This document shows positions 51,530-60,660 of a stretch of DNA of 64,000 nt, in pieces. Position 1 is the first letter of the stretch, and each line of letters begins with the position of its first letter. The notes under the pieces were generated by a model. It worked only from the letters and a program-made list of their open reading frames with translations, did not search any database and had not been told where the DNA came from. The stretch is from Caldilineaceae bacterium bin34. GTDB lineage: Bacteria; Chloroflexota; Anaerolineae; Caldilineales; Caldilineaceae. Where the stretch lies: assembly GCA_002238555.1 (NCBI GenBank), contig MPMO01000013.1, forward strand, positions 1-64,000, read 5' to 3'. Made by a program: the position numbers and the translations under genes.

Positions 51530-51715
51530 TGAGAGCACCGCGTTGGCCGAGGTAGCGCCGCTGAACCGGAACAGTAGCCAATACAGGGATCTGCGCCGCG
51601 TTTGAGATGATCGCGCCTCCGGGCGCACGATGCTGTCTACGGTTACGGTGACCACCACCATCCCGCTATGGGCAAGCTGGTCCTCATCCCGAACGCAGTG
51701 ATTTGGGACCGGGTC
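51530..51715 (+). pseudogene. Degenerate IS110-family transposase fragment
   Basis: In broken frames the plus strand reads ALAEVAPLNRNSSQYRDLRR, then RASGRTMLSTVTVTTTIP, then AMGKLVLIPNAVIWD. This is the C-terminal domain order of IS110 transposases (ALAGVAPxNRDSG, GRAxVRxALY, AMRKLLxILNxxxRD). Stops and a deletion separate the pieces. A related fragment lies at 60425-60660 on the other strand. Confidence 0.6.
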
Positions 51716-51883
51716 TCTTGGCAACGGACATCTGTGCCGATGGCGATCAATCCTTGCTGTTCAACACACTTGCTGAGCCGTTACGCGAACTTTGTGCAAT
51801 TGGGAGTCGCGGGGATCCTGGAGGGTCTCAAATCCTGAGTGTCTACCGATAATCAGTGAGTGCCGCGGCAGGACGAAGTTGTC

Positions 51884-52888
51884 CTATTGCAAGGCGAGTT
51901 GAGGGCCGTAATCTCCGCGGTCGTAAATCCGCTGGCATGCCTCGAGAACCGCGAGGCCGGCTCGACCGGGGATGGGTGCCTCCTGTCCATTCCGAATAGC
52001 CTGGACAAACGCTTCGGCCTGGCGCTTGAAGTTGTAGTGTTCCCCTTCCCTGGCTGCCGTGTCGCCGACTTCGATGCGTTGATCCAAGCCGTTGCCTTTG
52101 ATCTCCACCGATTGGCGAGACCGAATGCGGATTACACCTTCGGTTCCGTAAATCTCGCTCCACCATCCGGTTTCGCCAGCGGGATAGGAGGGGCCGCTGA
52201 CACTGAACGTCGCCATCGCATCGTTGTCGAACGTTAGGAGCGCGGCGACGGCCTCTTCGACCCGGGAGGCGGCGGTCAAGGTTCGGGTCGAGGCGTGCAC
52301 CTCTCGCAGGGGTGAATCCACAAGCCACAGCAGGCGGTCCATTGCATGAACCCCCGTGTACAGCAGAACGCCGCCTCCTGAGAGGTCCGGCGAATTGATC
52401 CAGGATCCCAGATGGGATCCGCGCGGCGACGCGATGGTTTCCAGGCAGTTGACCGGTACTCCAATGTGCCCGGCTTCGATCCACGCCTTTGCCTGGATTG
52501 CTTCGTCGCGGAAACGGTGCACGAAGCAGATCATGAGCACCACACCCGCAGTCCTGCAGGCCTCTTCGATGCGTCGCCCCTCCGCCAGTGTGGAGCCCAT
52601 GGGCTTTTCCATCAGGACGTGGAGGCCGCACGCGGCCGCCCTGCACGCGGTCTCCGCGTGCAGGTGGTGCGGCAAGGCCACCACCACGGCGTCCGGTGTC
52701 GGCGAACCATCCAATGCGTCCCGCCAGTCCTCAAAAGGCGTGGCACCGCACCGATTGGCTTCCCGCCGGGCCAGATCCGCGTCCGCGTCGGCTACCGCAG
52801 TGATCCGGACATCCTCAATGGCTTCGAACCCGTCGATGTGGCGGCTTCCCGCTTGCCCTGCACCCAGGATGGCAACGTTGAGCGTCAT
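51884..52888 (-). CDS. Gfo/Idh/MocA-family oxidoreductase
   Basis: 334 residues. LNVAILGAGQAGSRHIDGFE Rossmann motif; GLHVLMEKPMGSTLAEGRRI with EKP lysine; CFVHRFRDEAIQAKAWI and GGVLLYTGVHAMDRLLWLV with the active-site Asp/His region. NAD(P)-dependent sugar or polyol oxidoreductase. ATG 52888 begins seven bases after the M24-like gene stop; upstream in-frame codons overlap that gene and were rejected. It is the last gene of a five-gene minus-strand operon. Confidence 0.85.
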   Translation of the reverse strand: MTLNVAILGAGQAGSRHIDGFEAIEDVRITAVADADADLARREANRCGATPFEDWRDALDGSPTPDAVVVALPHHLHAETACRAAACGLHVLMEKPMGSTLAEGRRIEEACRTAGVVLMICFVHRFRDEAIQAKAWIEAGHIGVPVNCLETIASPRGSHLGSWINSPDLSGGGVLLYTGVHAMDRLLWLVDSPLREVHASTRTLTAASRVEEAVAALLTFDNDAMATFSVSGPSYPAGETGWWSEIYGTEGVIRIRSRQSVEIKGNGLDQRIEVGDTAAREGEHYNFKRQAEAFVQAIRNGQEAPIPGRAGLAVLEACQRIYDRGDYGPQLALQ

Positions 52889-52895
52889 GTTTTCG

Positions 52896-54056
52896 TCACC
52901 CCATCCTTCGCCAGCGGTGACTCCAGTCGCCGCTGAAGGTTTCCGCACCCGTCGGTGTGATGCGGATGTCTTCATTGATGCCCGTGGTCCAGGCAGGCCC
53001 GTTCACGATGTTGCGCTTGGGATGGTAGGAAAACACCATGCCGGCCTCGAGGGGCCAGTCCTGACTCTTGCCCCAGCCCGGAGCCGCCGAGAACCACGGG
53101 TACTCAATCGTGTCCATGCCCTGGCCGTGGAAATCGAAGGCCGTGGTTGTGCCGTCCAGTTCCCATCCCTGTTCCTTCAGGGTGTGCTCGAAGATGCCGG
53201 CCAGTTCGCTCAGGCGCGCTCCGGGCTTGGCCGCGGCCCGAATCCGTTCAAAGGCCAGAAGCTCGCTGTCCATGAGCTTCAGTTCCTTGGGCGTCGGGTC
53301 CCGATACGCGCAGTTCACCGTCAGTTCGCACCAGTGTCCGCTGGGTCCCAGAATCTCCATGTGATAGCGCACGATGTCGTCGCACCGGAGCGGGGTGTCC
53401 TGGGGCGGCTCATGCTCGCCGGGCCGTTCCCCGACGAACACCAGAATGTCGCGCGCACCGCCTGCCAGTGCTACGCGACTTGCCTCGGCCGCCAATTCCC
53501 TTTGGGTTGCGCCGGGCCGGAGCACCTCGACAAAGCGCTCCATGGCGGACTTGGCCAAGTCCCAGAGCTCGAACTCCTGGCGCATCTCCAGTTCGCTCTT
53601 GACGGCCCGGACCCGGTTCATCACGTGGTCCGCAACCACGAATTCCGCGTCCGGCATCTCGGAGGCCAGCAGTTCCATGGTGCCGGCTCCCAGGATGAAC
53701 TGGTGGCCCGCCACGCCGATCCGTGCCTTGCCGTAACCGCGGGTCTTGCACTCGGCGGCCATGCGGGGCGCAATGTACACGTCTCCGCGCACGTCGGTGA
53801 TCCATCCCCTGGCACCGATGCGTTCGGCCACCGCATACGAACTGAAGGCCAGGAAGGGCTCATCCTCCCTTGGGATGAATATCAGGCCGTCGTGACCCCA
53901 GATGTGAAAGTCGGTGAGGTAGCGGAAATAGCCTCTCCCGGTCCACCAATGGCCCTTGCCGGCAACAAAGAGCCCGTCTAGGCCTTCCTCCGCCATGGCC
54001 GCCCGAATTCGGGCCAGGCGCTGGTCTCGTTCGGCAAGATCCGGGATGGTGGTCAT
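52896..54056 (-). CDS. M24-family homologue lacking metal ligands (creatinase-like)
   Basis: 386-residue pita-bread-fold protein with the N-terminal creatinase domain (residues about 1-130) and the C-terminal M24 domain. In metallopeptidases two Asp, one His and two Glu bind two metals. Here the first Asp-containing segment reads VRYHMEILGPSGHWCELTVN, the EPG of GMVFTxEP reads GMVFSYHPKR, and only the His of DFHGQGMD and the Glu of GINEDIRI are kept. Creatinase also lacks metals and uses a His to hydrolyse creatine, so a metal-independent C-N hydrolase is likely. ATGA overlap with the upstream oxidoreductase gene shows coupling. Confidence 0.7.
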   Translation of the reverse strand: MTTIPDLAERDQRLARIRAAMAEEGLDGLFVAGKGHWWTGRGYFRYLTDFHIWGHDGLIFIPREDEPFLAFSSYAVAERIGARGWITDVRGDVYIAPRMAAECKTRGYGKARIGVAGHQFILGAGTMELLASEMPDAEFVVADHVMNRVRAVKSELEMRQEFELWDLAKSAMERFVEVLRPGATQRELAAEASRVALAGGARDILVFVGERPGEHEPPQDTPLRCDDIVRYHMEILGPSGHWCELTVNCAYRDPTPKELKLMDSELLAFERIRAAAKPGARLSELAGIFEHTLKEQGWELDGTTTAFDFHGQGMDTIEYPWFSAAPGWGKSQDWPLEAGMVFSYHPKRNIVNGPAWTTGINEDIRITPTGAETFSGDWSHRWRRMG

Positions 54057-55192
54057 GGGTCCGTTCCTCGATGTGACTTGGAGAGTGGTGTCGTTTCGGA
54101 GCTGGGCCAGAGGTCGTCCGCGCCGTGGCTGGCAAACACCTCCGCGAGGTCCACCCACGTGCCTGCGGCATTCGACTGCACACAGGCCTCGAGCAATGCC
54201 AGGGTTCCGAGATGGTCGTGTGCCGATGTCCGGACGGCCAGGCCCTGGTTCACACAGGAGACGAACTCGTCGAGGAGCCCCTTGGTATCGTCAATGAGCG
54301 GTCGTTGGGTTTCCAAAGGTACCGGGTGAAGCTCCTCGGCTTGATCCCCGTCCTTGAACCGGGGACCGGCCAGACCCAGCTCGGGATCCAGGTGGCACTC
54401 CACCACGTCGGTGAACTGGTTGCGCTGCAGGACCATGCCGTCCGTGAAGTCGGTGCGCCAGGCGAACTCCATGCTGTTCCAGCCGGCAGTCCAGGTACCC
54501 AGGTAGTTGATGCGCGCGCCGTCGGCCATTTCCATCAGGACGGACACGCAACTGTCGTGCCGATAGACACTGCCCGGAGGATTCCACATGTCCGCACAAA
54601 CACGGACGACTTCCTGGTCGTAGCAGTAGCGGACGAGATCCAGGTGATGCACGGACTGTTCCAGCAACATGGGATGCTGCATGGTTAGGGGATAGGAGTT
54701 CAGATCGCCGCGGCGTCCATCCCGGTTGCGCGTGTAGTTGAACCTGCCAAAGGCAAGCGGCCCCAATCGCTGTTCCTGCACCGTTTGGCGGAGGTGCTGG
54801 CTGGCGGCAAGGTAGCGGAAGTTCATGCCAACCATCAGTTGGCGGTCCTTTGCCTGTGCAAGGCGCACCAGTTCGACTGCTTGTGCAAACTCCTCGACCA
54901 GGGGTTTTTCGCAGATGATGTGCATCCCTTGCGCGAGGCAAGCCTGAGCCTGGCGATGGTGCAGTTCGGGAGGAGTGGCCAGCACCACAAAGTCCCGCGG
55001 GCCCGATCCCGGCTTTAGTGACGAGTGACAGGCAACGGGGATTTCCAGGTTGGCTGCCAGCTCCTCCGCCTTCCCAAGATCGGGGTCCACCAAGACCTCC
55101 AGGGACACGCCCGGATGTTCGGCCAGGATCCCGGCCCAATATGAGCCGCGGACTCCGCAACCGACCAGGCTACAGGCGAGGGGCACGGGCAC
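54053..55192 (-). CDS. Gfo/Idh/MocA-family oxidoreductase
   Basis: 379 residues. PLACSLVGCGVRGSYWAGIL Rossmann motif; GMHIICEKPLVEEFAQAVEL with EKP; RQLMVGMNFRYLAASQHLRQ; and QSVHHLDLVRYCYDQEVV with the catalytic-region His/Asp. The GTG at 55192, five bases after the dihydropyrimidinase stop, is the first usable start; the frame extends into that gene but not plausibly. Ends in a four-base overlap with the M24-like gene. Two Gfo-type enzymes in one operon suggest successive redox steps, e.g. oxidation then reduction in an epimerisation. Confidence 0.83.
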   Translation of the reverse strand: MPVPLACSLVGCGVRGSYWAGILAEHPGVSLEVLVDPDLGKAEELAANLEIPVACHSSLKPGSGPRDFVVLATPPELHHRQAQACLAQGMHIICEKPLVEEFAQAVELVRLAQAKDRQLMVGMNFRYLAASQHLRQTVQEQRLGPLAFGRFNYTRNRDGRRGDLNSYPLTMQHPMLLEQSVHHLDLVRYCYDQEVVRVCADMWNPPGSVYRHDSCVSVLMEMADGARINYLGTWTAGWNSMEFAWRTDFTDGMVLQRNQFTDVVECHLDPELGLAGPRFKDGDQAEELHPVPLETQRPLIDDTKGLLDEFVSCVNQGLAVRTSAHDHLGTLALLEACVQSNAAGTWVDLAEVFASHGADDLWPSSETTPLSKSHRGTDP

Positions 55193-55197
55193 AGTGC

Positions 55198-56601
55198 TCA
55201 GTCTGTGTGGCCGGGACGCAGCCAGGCACCGCAACCCGGTTGGCCAACGATGCTGCCTTCGCGGTAGACCACCCGGCCGCCCACCACGGTGGCATGGACC
55301 GATCCGCCGACGGGCACGTCCCGATACAGGCGGCTGGCTTCGGCACCCTTCGTGAGCCAGGCACTGCCGTTGAGCAACGCTCCCCGGCGCGGATCGAATA
55401 CGCAGATGTCCGCGTCCGATCCCGGGCGCAGGACGCCTTTGCGCGGGTAGAGACCAAAGCTGCGGGCGGCGTTGGAGGCCAACAGCTCCACAGACCGTTC
55501 AAGCGTGAATGTGCCATCCAGACCCCATGTCAACAGCAGTGGGACAAGAGCTTCAACTCCCGGATGCCCCGGCGGGGCGTCAATGATGTTTCCCCAAGCC
55601 GCCTCCTTCTCGGCGGCCGTGAACGGGGCATGATCGGTGGCGACAAAGTCAAGGGCCCCGTCGTGAAGTCCCCGCCAAAGGGCATCCCGGTCTTCGGTCT
55701 GGCGCACGGGTGGATTGATCTTGCCGTAGGGCCCAACCCGTTCAAGTTCGGCGTTGGTGAACATCAGGTAGTGTGGACAGGTCTCCGCCGTGACCGGTGC
55801 GCCTGCGCTTTTGGCTACTCGAATAAGGTCCATGCTGGCCTTGGCGCTGGCATGCACGATGTGGACGGGCGCTCCCAACGCCCGCGCCAACTGCAGCACC
55901 CCGGCAATCGCCGTGGTCTCCACCACGGCCGGCCTGGACATCAAGTGCCGCTGCCAGTCCTCAACCGACCGGTCGCGCGCTTGGCGGGTATACCAATCGA
56001 TGAGGCTCTGATCTTCACAGTGAACGGCACAACGCAGACCGGTCTCGCGGGTGAGTTCAAGGGCGGCGCCAATGGTAGCCAAGTCGGGTGCAATGAGACC
56101 TTCAAACTCATCTTCGCGGCCGGGAGGGGCTTCGGTCATGAACAGCTTGAAGGCAATGGCGCCGGTCTGTGCCATCCCTTCCACTTCGCTTTCCAGAAGC
56201 AGGCCCGGGGCACCGTACAACGCGATGTTCACATAGGCATCCCGCGCAGCCAGGGAACCGCGATCCTTCAACGCCTGCTTGGTGGCCACGCCGGGTTTTG
56301 AGATTGGCATCTCAAAGATGGTGGTGACCCCTCCGGCCGCCGCCGCCCGGGACTCGGTGGCGAAGTCGCCGCGCTCCGGAAACGAGGGAGCGCGGCAGTG
56401 GAAGTGCGGATCGATGCCGCCCGGCAGGACCAGCATGCCGGATGCATCAATGGTCTCCCTGGCCGGTGGCCTTTCGGTCGGTTCCAGAATCCCGGTGATC
56501 CTTCCCCCTTCCACGGTCAGGGTGCCGAGCCGCGAGGCAAAGGTTGTTTCGTATGAGGGGTTGAGAATCCTGCCCCCGGTGATGGCCAGATCTGCGGTCA
56601 C
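55198..56601 (-). CDS. Dihydropyrimidinase/dihydroorotase-type cyclic amidohydrolase
   Basis: 467-residue amidohydrolase. Metal ligands: HFH in GGIDPHFHCRAPSFP, the carboxylated-lysine candidate in AIAFKLFMTEA, His in CAVHCEDQSL and VHIVHASAKA, and the catalytic Asp in DFVATDHAPF. Hydrolyses cyclic diamides such as hydantoins, dihydropyrimidines, allantoin or dihydroorotate. Starts with GTG overlapping the HyuB stop (GTGA), so it is translated together with a second type of cyclic-amide hydrolase subunit. All ligands are present. Confidence 0.85.
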   Translation of the reverse strand: MTADLAITGGRILNPSYETTFASRLGTLTVEGGRITGILEPTERPPARETIDASGMLVLPGGIDPHFHCRAPSFPERGDFATESRAAAAGGVTTIFEMPISKPGVATKQALKDRGSLAARDAYVNIALYGAPGLLLESEVEGMAQTGAIAFKLFMTEAPPGREDEFEGLIAPDLATIGAALELTRETGLRCAVHCEDQSLIDWYTRQARDRSVEDWQRHLMSRPAVVETTAIAGVLQLARALGAPVHIVHASAKASMDLIRVAKSAGAPVTAETCPHYLMFTNAELERVGPYGKINPPVRQTEDRDALWRGLHDGALDFVATDHAPFTAAEKEAAWGNIIDAPPGHPGVEALVPLLLTWGLDGTFTLERSVELLASNAARSFGLYPRKGVLRPGSDADICVFDPRRGALLNGSAWLTKGAEASRLYRDVPVGGSVHATVVGGRVVYREGSIVGQPGCGAWLRPGHTD

Positions 56602-58313
56602 GGATTGTCCCCGTACGAATTGGCTCGCACCTGGGCGATGGCCTGCTGCATGCTGCGTGCTTCCAGGTCCTCTTGTGATCCCTCGACCTGGACACCGTAA
56701 GCCTCCGACGCTTGTGCCGGGGAAACCAGACCCAATGCAACATCCTCCAGCACATCCGCGCGTGTTCGTTTGTTCGGCGGTCCGTATCCGCCCCCGCCCG
56801 GCACGCGCAACAGCACCTCGTCCCCCGACTTGAACTGGTACGGCACGAATCGCTCCATTCGTTCACCATTCATGATCACGTCGCCGGGGGTGCCGCGGTG
56901 TCCGCCGCGCAGGCCCTCCGCGGGGTATTTCATGAGGTCGGGGCGGATGGTCAGGGTGGTGCCCTGTTCCGTCAGGGCGCGCAACCCGATTTCCTGGCCC
57001 AGTCCGCCCCTGTGGGTTCCCGGGCCGCCCGAGTCCGGAATCAGGCGTTTGTGCGTCATCAGGACCGGGCACAGAATCTCGAACATCTCCGTGGGAGTCA
57101 CGGTGCTGTTGTGGGGATAGGCCCTGGGCAGCAGACCATCGGCATCGTGGGTGGCGCCCAAACCGCCGTGCGGCAACACGTGGACGGCATGCCGGCCGTG
57201 CCGATCGTCCTGTCCCACGATGTGGAACGGGAAGATGCCGCCCGCGGCGGCAATCACGGACCTGGGCATGAGTTCGGCCATGGCACCGAATATTAGGGGT
57301 GGGATGTGCTTGATGACCTTGGCCCGGGCCGCGACCGGGGCCGGAAACGTGCAGTTCACGATGGAGCCTTCCGGCGCGGTCATCTTCACCGGCCGGATGA
57401 GCCCGTCGTTGTTGAAGATGTACGGTGCCAGCATCGCCTTGATGGGATAGACGGCCGTTGCATAACTGATGTTGAAGGCGGCGTTGATGGCCGAATGCCA
57501 CTGTTGCGGCGACGTGCCTTCGAAGTCCAGGTGGATTTCGTCGTCCTTGATGGCCAGCTCCACGTTCAGGGTGAACGGCTCCAGGTAGCCGTCCGCGGTG
57601 ACCGAGTAGCGGGACCGGCCGTCGGGAAGTTCGCGGATGGAGGCCCTCAGCGCCCGTTCGCTGCGGCTCAGAATCTCGGATGCCAGGCCATCCATGTCGG
57701 TCATGCCGTAGTCGTCCAGGAACTCCCGGATGCGCTGGATGCCGATGCGGTGCGTGCCCACGATGGCGTGCAGGTCGCCCAGGACCATGTCGGGCACGCG
57801 GCAGTTGGCGGAGATGAACTCCTCGATGACGGGAACCACCTTGCCCTCGGAGTAGAACTTGTTGGGCATGACCCGGGTGCCCTCCATGAACATGTCCTGG
57901 GCCTCTAGGTCCCCGAGGTGCCCGCCGACATCCGAAACATGGGCAACGGTGCCCAGGAAAGCCACCAGTCTGCCCTTGTGGAACACGGGCGACACGAGGT
58001 TGTAGTCCGGCAGGTGGGTGCTGCCGATCCAAGGATCGTTGGTTGCCAATACATCCCCGTCCTTGAGCGTGTCCGGCGGAAAGCGTTTCAGCATGGACTT
58101 GGTGGTGCGGGGCAACATCGTGCAGAACTGGGGCGGACTCCACTGTGCCTGGGCCAGGCCGGAACCTTCTGCGTCCATGAGGGCGCACCCGAAGTCGTGG
58201 CTTTCGCCCACGATGGTTGAGAACGATGTGCGGATGACCGCGTTGTCGATCTCGTCCACGATGTTGACCAGTCGCTGCCACTGGATTTCCAGAGTGATGG
58301 GGTCGAACGTCAT
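56598..58313 (-). CDS. Hydantoinase B/5-oxoprolinase-type subunit (HyuB family), copy 3
   Basis: 571-residue HyuB, more divergent than copies 1 and 2. DPITLEIQWQRLVNIVDEID, TSFSTIVGESHDFGCALM, VLATNDPWIGSTHLPDY, GGHLGDLEAQDMF and RVPGGGGYGPPNKRT are visible. The final 35 residues form an extra tail (VEGSQEDLEARSMQQAIAQV). No HyuA gene is adjacent, so it either borrows a HyuA from 28-32 kb or acts with another partner. It heads the operon and overlaps the dihydropyrimidinase-like gene. Confidence 0.88.
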   Translation of the reverse strand: MTFDPITLEIQWQRLVNIVDEIDNAVIRTSFSTIVGESHDFGCALMDAEGSGLAQAQWSPPQFCTMLPRTTKSMLKRFPPDTLKDGDVLATNDPWIGSTHLPDYNLVSPVFHKGRLVAFLGTVAHVSDVGGHLGDLEAQDMFMEGTRVMPNKFYSEGKVVPVIEEFISANCRVPDMVLGDLHAIVGTHRIGIQRIREFLDDYGMTDMDGLASEILSRSERALRASIRELPDGRSRYSVTADGYLEPFTLNVELAIKDDEIHLDFEGTSPQQWHSAINAAFNISYATAVYPIKAMLAPYIFNNDGLIRPVKMTAPEGSIVNCTFPAPVAARAKVIKHIPPLIFGAMAELMPRSVIAAAGGIFPFHIVGQDDRHGRHAVHVLPHGGLGATHDADGLLPRAYPHNSTVTPTEMFEILCPVLMTHKRLIPDSGGPGTHRGGLGQEIGLRALTEQGTTLTIRPDLMKYPAEGLRGGHRGTPGDVIMNGERMERFVPYQFKSGDEVLLRVPGGGGYGPPNKRTRADVLEDVALGLVSPAQASEAYGVQVEGSQEDLEARSMQQAIAQVRANSYGDNP

Positions 58314-58726
58314 GCCAGGAACTGATCCTTCATGGTCTGGGCAGGGATTTGACGAGGAGGAACTTGGAGCGCGCGGCGGTCACAGCGTTGTTGGGGTGAC
58401 CACAGGACACGGACAAGTGCAACCTGCGGGTTGCTTGTATCCTCGGGAACCCCTCGGCAAGTGTGGCCGGGGGTACGGGCCTAATTGTAGTCCGCGCCGG
58501 TGTGCCCGGTAAGCAGAACCGCTGCGCGAATCCAAGTGCCTGCTTACGTCGGCATCCATGACCCTGCGTTTGCCACCCCTATAGTTCGGAGGGGTCGGAA
58601 TTCCATCTGATCGGTTTTTCACTTCGCGAATGGGAGGCCGACGCATCGAGGCGGGTGCGCTCGAATCGGGTGAACCCGTACGGCCCCTCCGGCAACTTTG
58701 CGTGCAGCTTGGGGTCGGACGTTCGC
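58314..58726. other. Gene-free interval
   Basis: Upstream region of the HyuB operon and downstream region of the SDR gene. No gene, repeat or clear promoter is recognised. Confidence 0.4.
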
Positions 58727-59527
58727 CTACGTCTCCAAACCCGTAAGTTCGGTGCTGACGCGCCACAGTTCCGTCATCAGGTGGCGGTCGTCAACTGCCG
58801 GTGATGCAGGAGCCTGTTGTCGATTCACGAAGTAACGACCGGTTACCCTGGCAACTTCGGGAGCCAGCGCAAGGTGGACCGGGGTTTCGGCTCCCGATTC
58901 CACGGGGCTCCCGCCGCTAAAGTTCACGTGCAGCAGCTTGGTGTCGATGACTCCCGGATGCAGGAAATTGGCAGTGACCAGGTTGGGATCCAACTTGCCT
59001 GCCAGCTCGCAAGTGAACAGGGCATTGGCAAGCTTCGAGTTGCAATAGGCACCCCATCCGTCGAAGTTGCGGGCCATGTTCATGTCGTCGAGGTCAATGT
59101 GTCCACTCGTATGGGCACCTGAACTCACGTTGATGATTCTTGCGGGGGCACTGTCCCTGAGCAGGCCGAGCAACAGGTTCGTGAGCAGGAACGGCGCCAG
59201 GTGATTGATGCCGAACGTGCTTTCGAATCCGTCCTCGGTGAGCGTCCTGTGGTTGGTGGCGATGGCAGCGTTGTTGATGAGAACGTCAAGTTTCGGCAGG
59301 TTGCTGATCTCCTTGGCCATGTCCCTGACCTGAGCCAGAGAAGAGAAGTCGGCCGAGACGGTCCGGATGTTCGGGTTGCCGGTGGCGTCGATGAGGTCCC
59401 GTTGCGCCGCCTGTGCCCGTGCTTCGTTGCGTCCATGGACGATGACTTCGCAGCCATGTTCGGCCAAGGCTGCGGCGGTGGCCTTGCCGATGCCGTCGGT
59501 GCTTCCGGTGACGAGGATTGTCTTCAT
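58727..59527 (-). CDS. Short-chain dehydrogenase/reductase (retinol-dehydrogenase-like)
   Basis: 266-residue classical SDR. TILVTGSTDGIGKATAAALA carries TGxxxGIG; LDVLINNAAIATNHR the NNAG-type motif; RIINVSSGAHTSGHIDLDDM the catalytic Ser; and the expected YxxxK reads AYCNSKLANALF, where Tyr and Lys are retained. Oxidoreductase of unknown substrate. Start 59527 (MKTILVTGS) is preferred; the frame extends to 59674 with no conserved residues. Confidence 0.85.
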   Translation of the reverse strand: MKTILVTGSTDGIGKATAAALAEHGCEVIVHGRNEARAQAAQRDLIDATGNPNIRTVSADFSSLAQVRDMAKEISNLPKLDVLINNAAIATNHRTLTEDGFESTFGINHLAPFLLTNLLLGLLRDSAPARIINVSSGAHTSGHIDLDDMNMARNFDGWGAYCNSKLANALFTCELAGKLDPNLVTANFLHPGVIDTKLLHVNFSGGSPVESGAETPVHLALAPEVARVTGRYFVNRQQAPASPAVDDRHLMTELWRVSTELTGLET

Positions 59528-59686
59528 GAGGGTTTCCCGATGGAATTTCCTGGATGGTGGCAATGAACAACGGAAACTGGCGGTGGAAGTTGCGCCGCGT
59601 GGTCCGCGCATCGGAATGTCGGCACTCCGCTGCTTTCCGGACTTGCAACTGCCAAACCGTTGTGCGGCCAGCAACGGTTGCCCTTG

Positions 59687-60343
59687 TCAGATTCTGACAG
59701 GAACGCGGCTTCCCTTGGCAATACGAATGTTCCACCAAGTGATCAAAGGTGTCATGACCACGGTGGGCAGGATCCAGGGGACCCACACTGGATTGAAATC
59801 CACGTTCACCACCAGCACGGCGGTGACGGTGGCGATGGTCCCGGCCAGCATATTCGAAAGGTGCCGTTGGATACGCATTTTCCCGGCTCGCGACCGACCC
59901 CCGGCCATGAGGCGGTAAAACTGACCGTCAGCCAAGGCCAGAGCCCCCGCGAGAGTACCAAATACCACCATGGTTACCCATTGCGAATCTCCCTGGGTAC
60001 CCAAGACGGCGCCATATCCCCACATGCCCAAGCCGGTAAGGCCCATGATCCCGACAGCTGCCCAATCCACCGGCCGGGGATGTCCTCGACGATTGCGAGC
60101 AAACCTCCATCCGGCGAAGACCAGATAGAAGCTGAACACGGCAATCAGCAACAGGAATATGTCAGTACCGAGCATCGCCAGGGGCACCGCAGTCAGAAAT
60201 ATCACTGTCATGCTGATGGCATAAACCCGGCCCACTCTGACATGGTTGGCACCGCCTTTGGCCGTAGCCAGAGCAAGAATTGCCGTCAACAAAGCGATTG
60301 AGCCAGCGGCGATGTGAAGAACAAGCAGACTTTGGCCGATCAT
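59687..60343 (-). CDS. DUF2306-like integral membrane protein
   Basis: 218 residues with about seven hydrophobic segments: LLVLHIAAGSIALLTAILAL, VYAISMTVIFLTAVPLAMLG, IFLLLIAVFSFYLVFAGW, AVGIMGLTGLGMWGYGAVLG and others. The LHIxAGxxAL and HVRVGRVYAISM motifs and the HLSNMLAGTIATVTAVL segment suggest DUF2306-type proteins, whose role is unknown. ATG 60343 follows AGGGAAAC. No operon partner is obvious. Confidence 0.6.
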   Translation of the reverse strand: MIGQSLLVLHIAAGSIALLTAILALATAKGGANHVRVGRVYAISMTVIFLTAVPLAMLGTDIFLLLIAVFSFYLVFAGWRFARNRRGHPRPVDWAAVGIMGLTGLGMWGYGAVLGTQGDSQWVTMVVFGTLAGALALADGQFYRLMAGGRSRAGKMRIQRHLSNMLAGTIATVTAVLVVNVDFNPVWVPWILPTVVMTPLITWWNIRIAKGSRVPVRI

Positions 60344-60424
60344 GATGTGTTTCCCTGTGATCTGGCGAATATTCAGCAACTGTGTGGAAAGTCAAGTCTT
60401 GATTGGTGTTGACACAGGGTTGTG

Positions 60425-60660
60425 CAGCCAAGGGATCTGGGGTCCCGGATCACTGTGTTCAGGATGAGGAGCAGCTTGCGCATGGCTGTGACGAGTGCCA
60501 TCTTCCTGGGCTTGCCCCGCCCGGCACAAACTGGTATAGAAGTCGCGGATGGTGGTGGGTGGCGGTCACGGTGGCTATGCAGAGGACCGGGCGCATGGAG
60601 GCGCGCCCGTCCCAGACGGCGGCGCTGGTCCAGGTCAGGGCCGACAGCACCGAGTTGCAG
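60425..60660 (-). pseudogene. Degenerate IS110-family transposase fragment
   Basis: The minus strand reads LTWTSAAVWDGRASMRPVLC, IATVTATHHHPR, then after a frameshift FYTSLCRAG, and after another KPRKMALVTAMRKLLLILNT with VIRD. The order and motifs are those of the C-terminal domain of IS110 transposases. At least two frameshifts are present, and the N-terminal DEDD domain is not found. Related to the fragment at 51530-51715. Confidence 0.7.
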
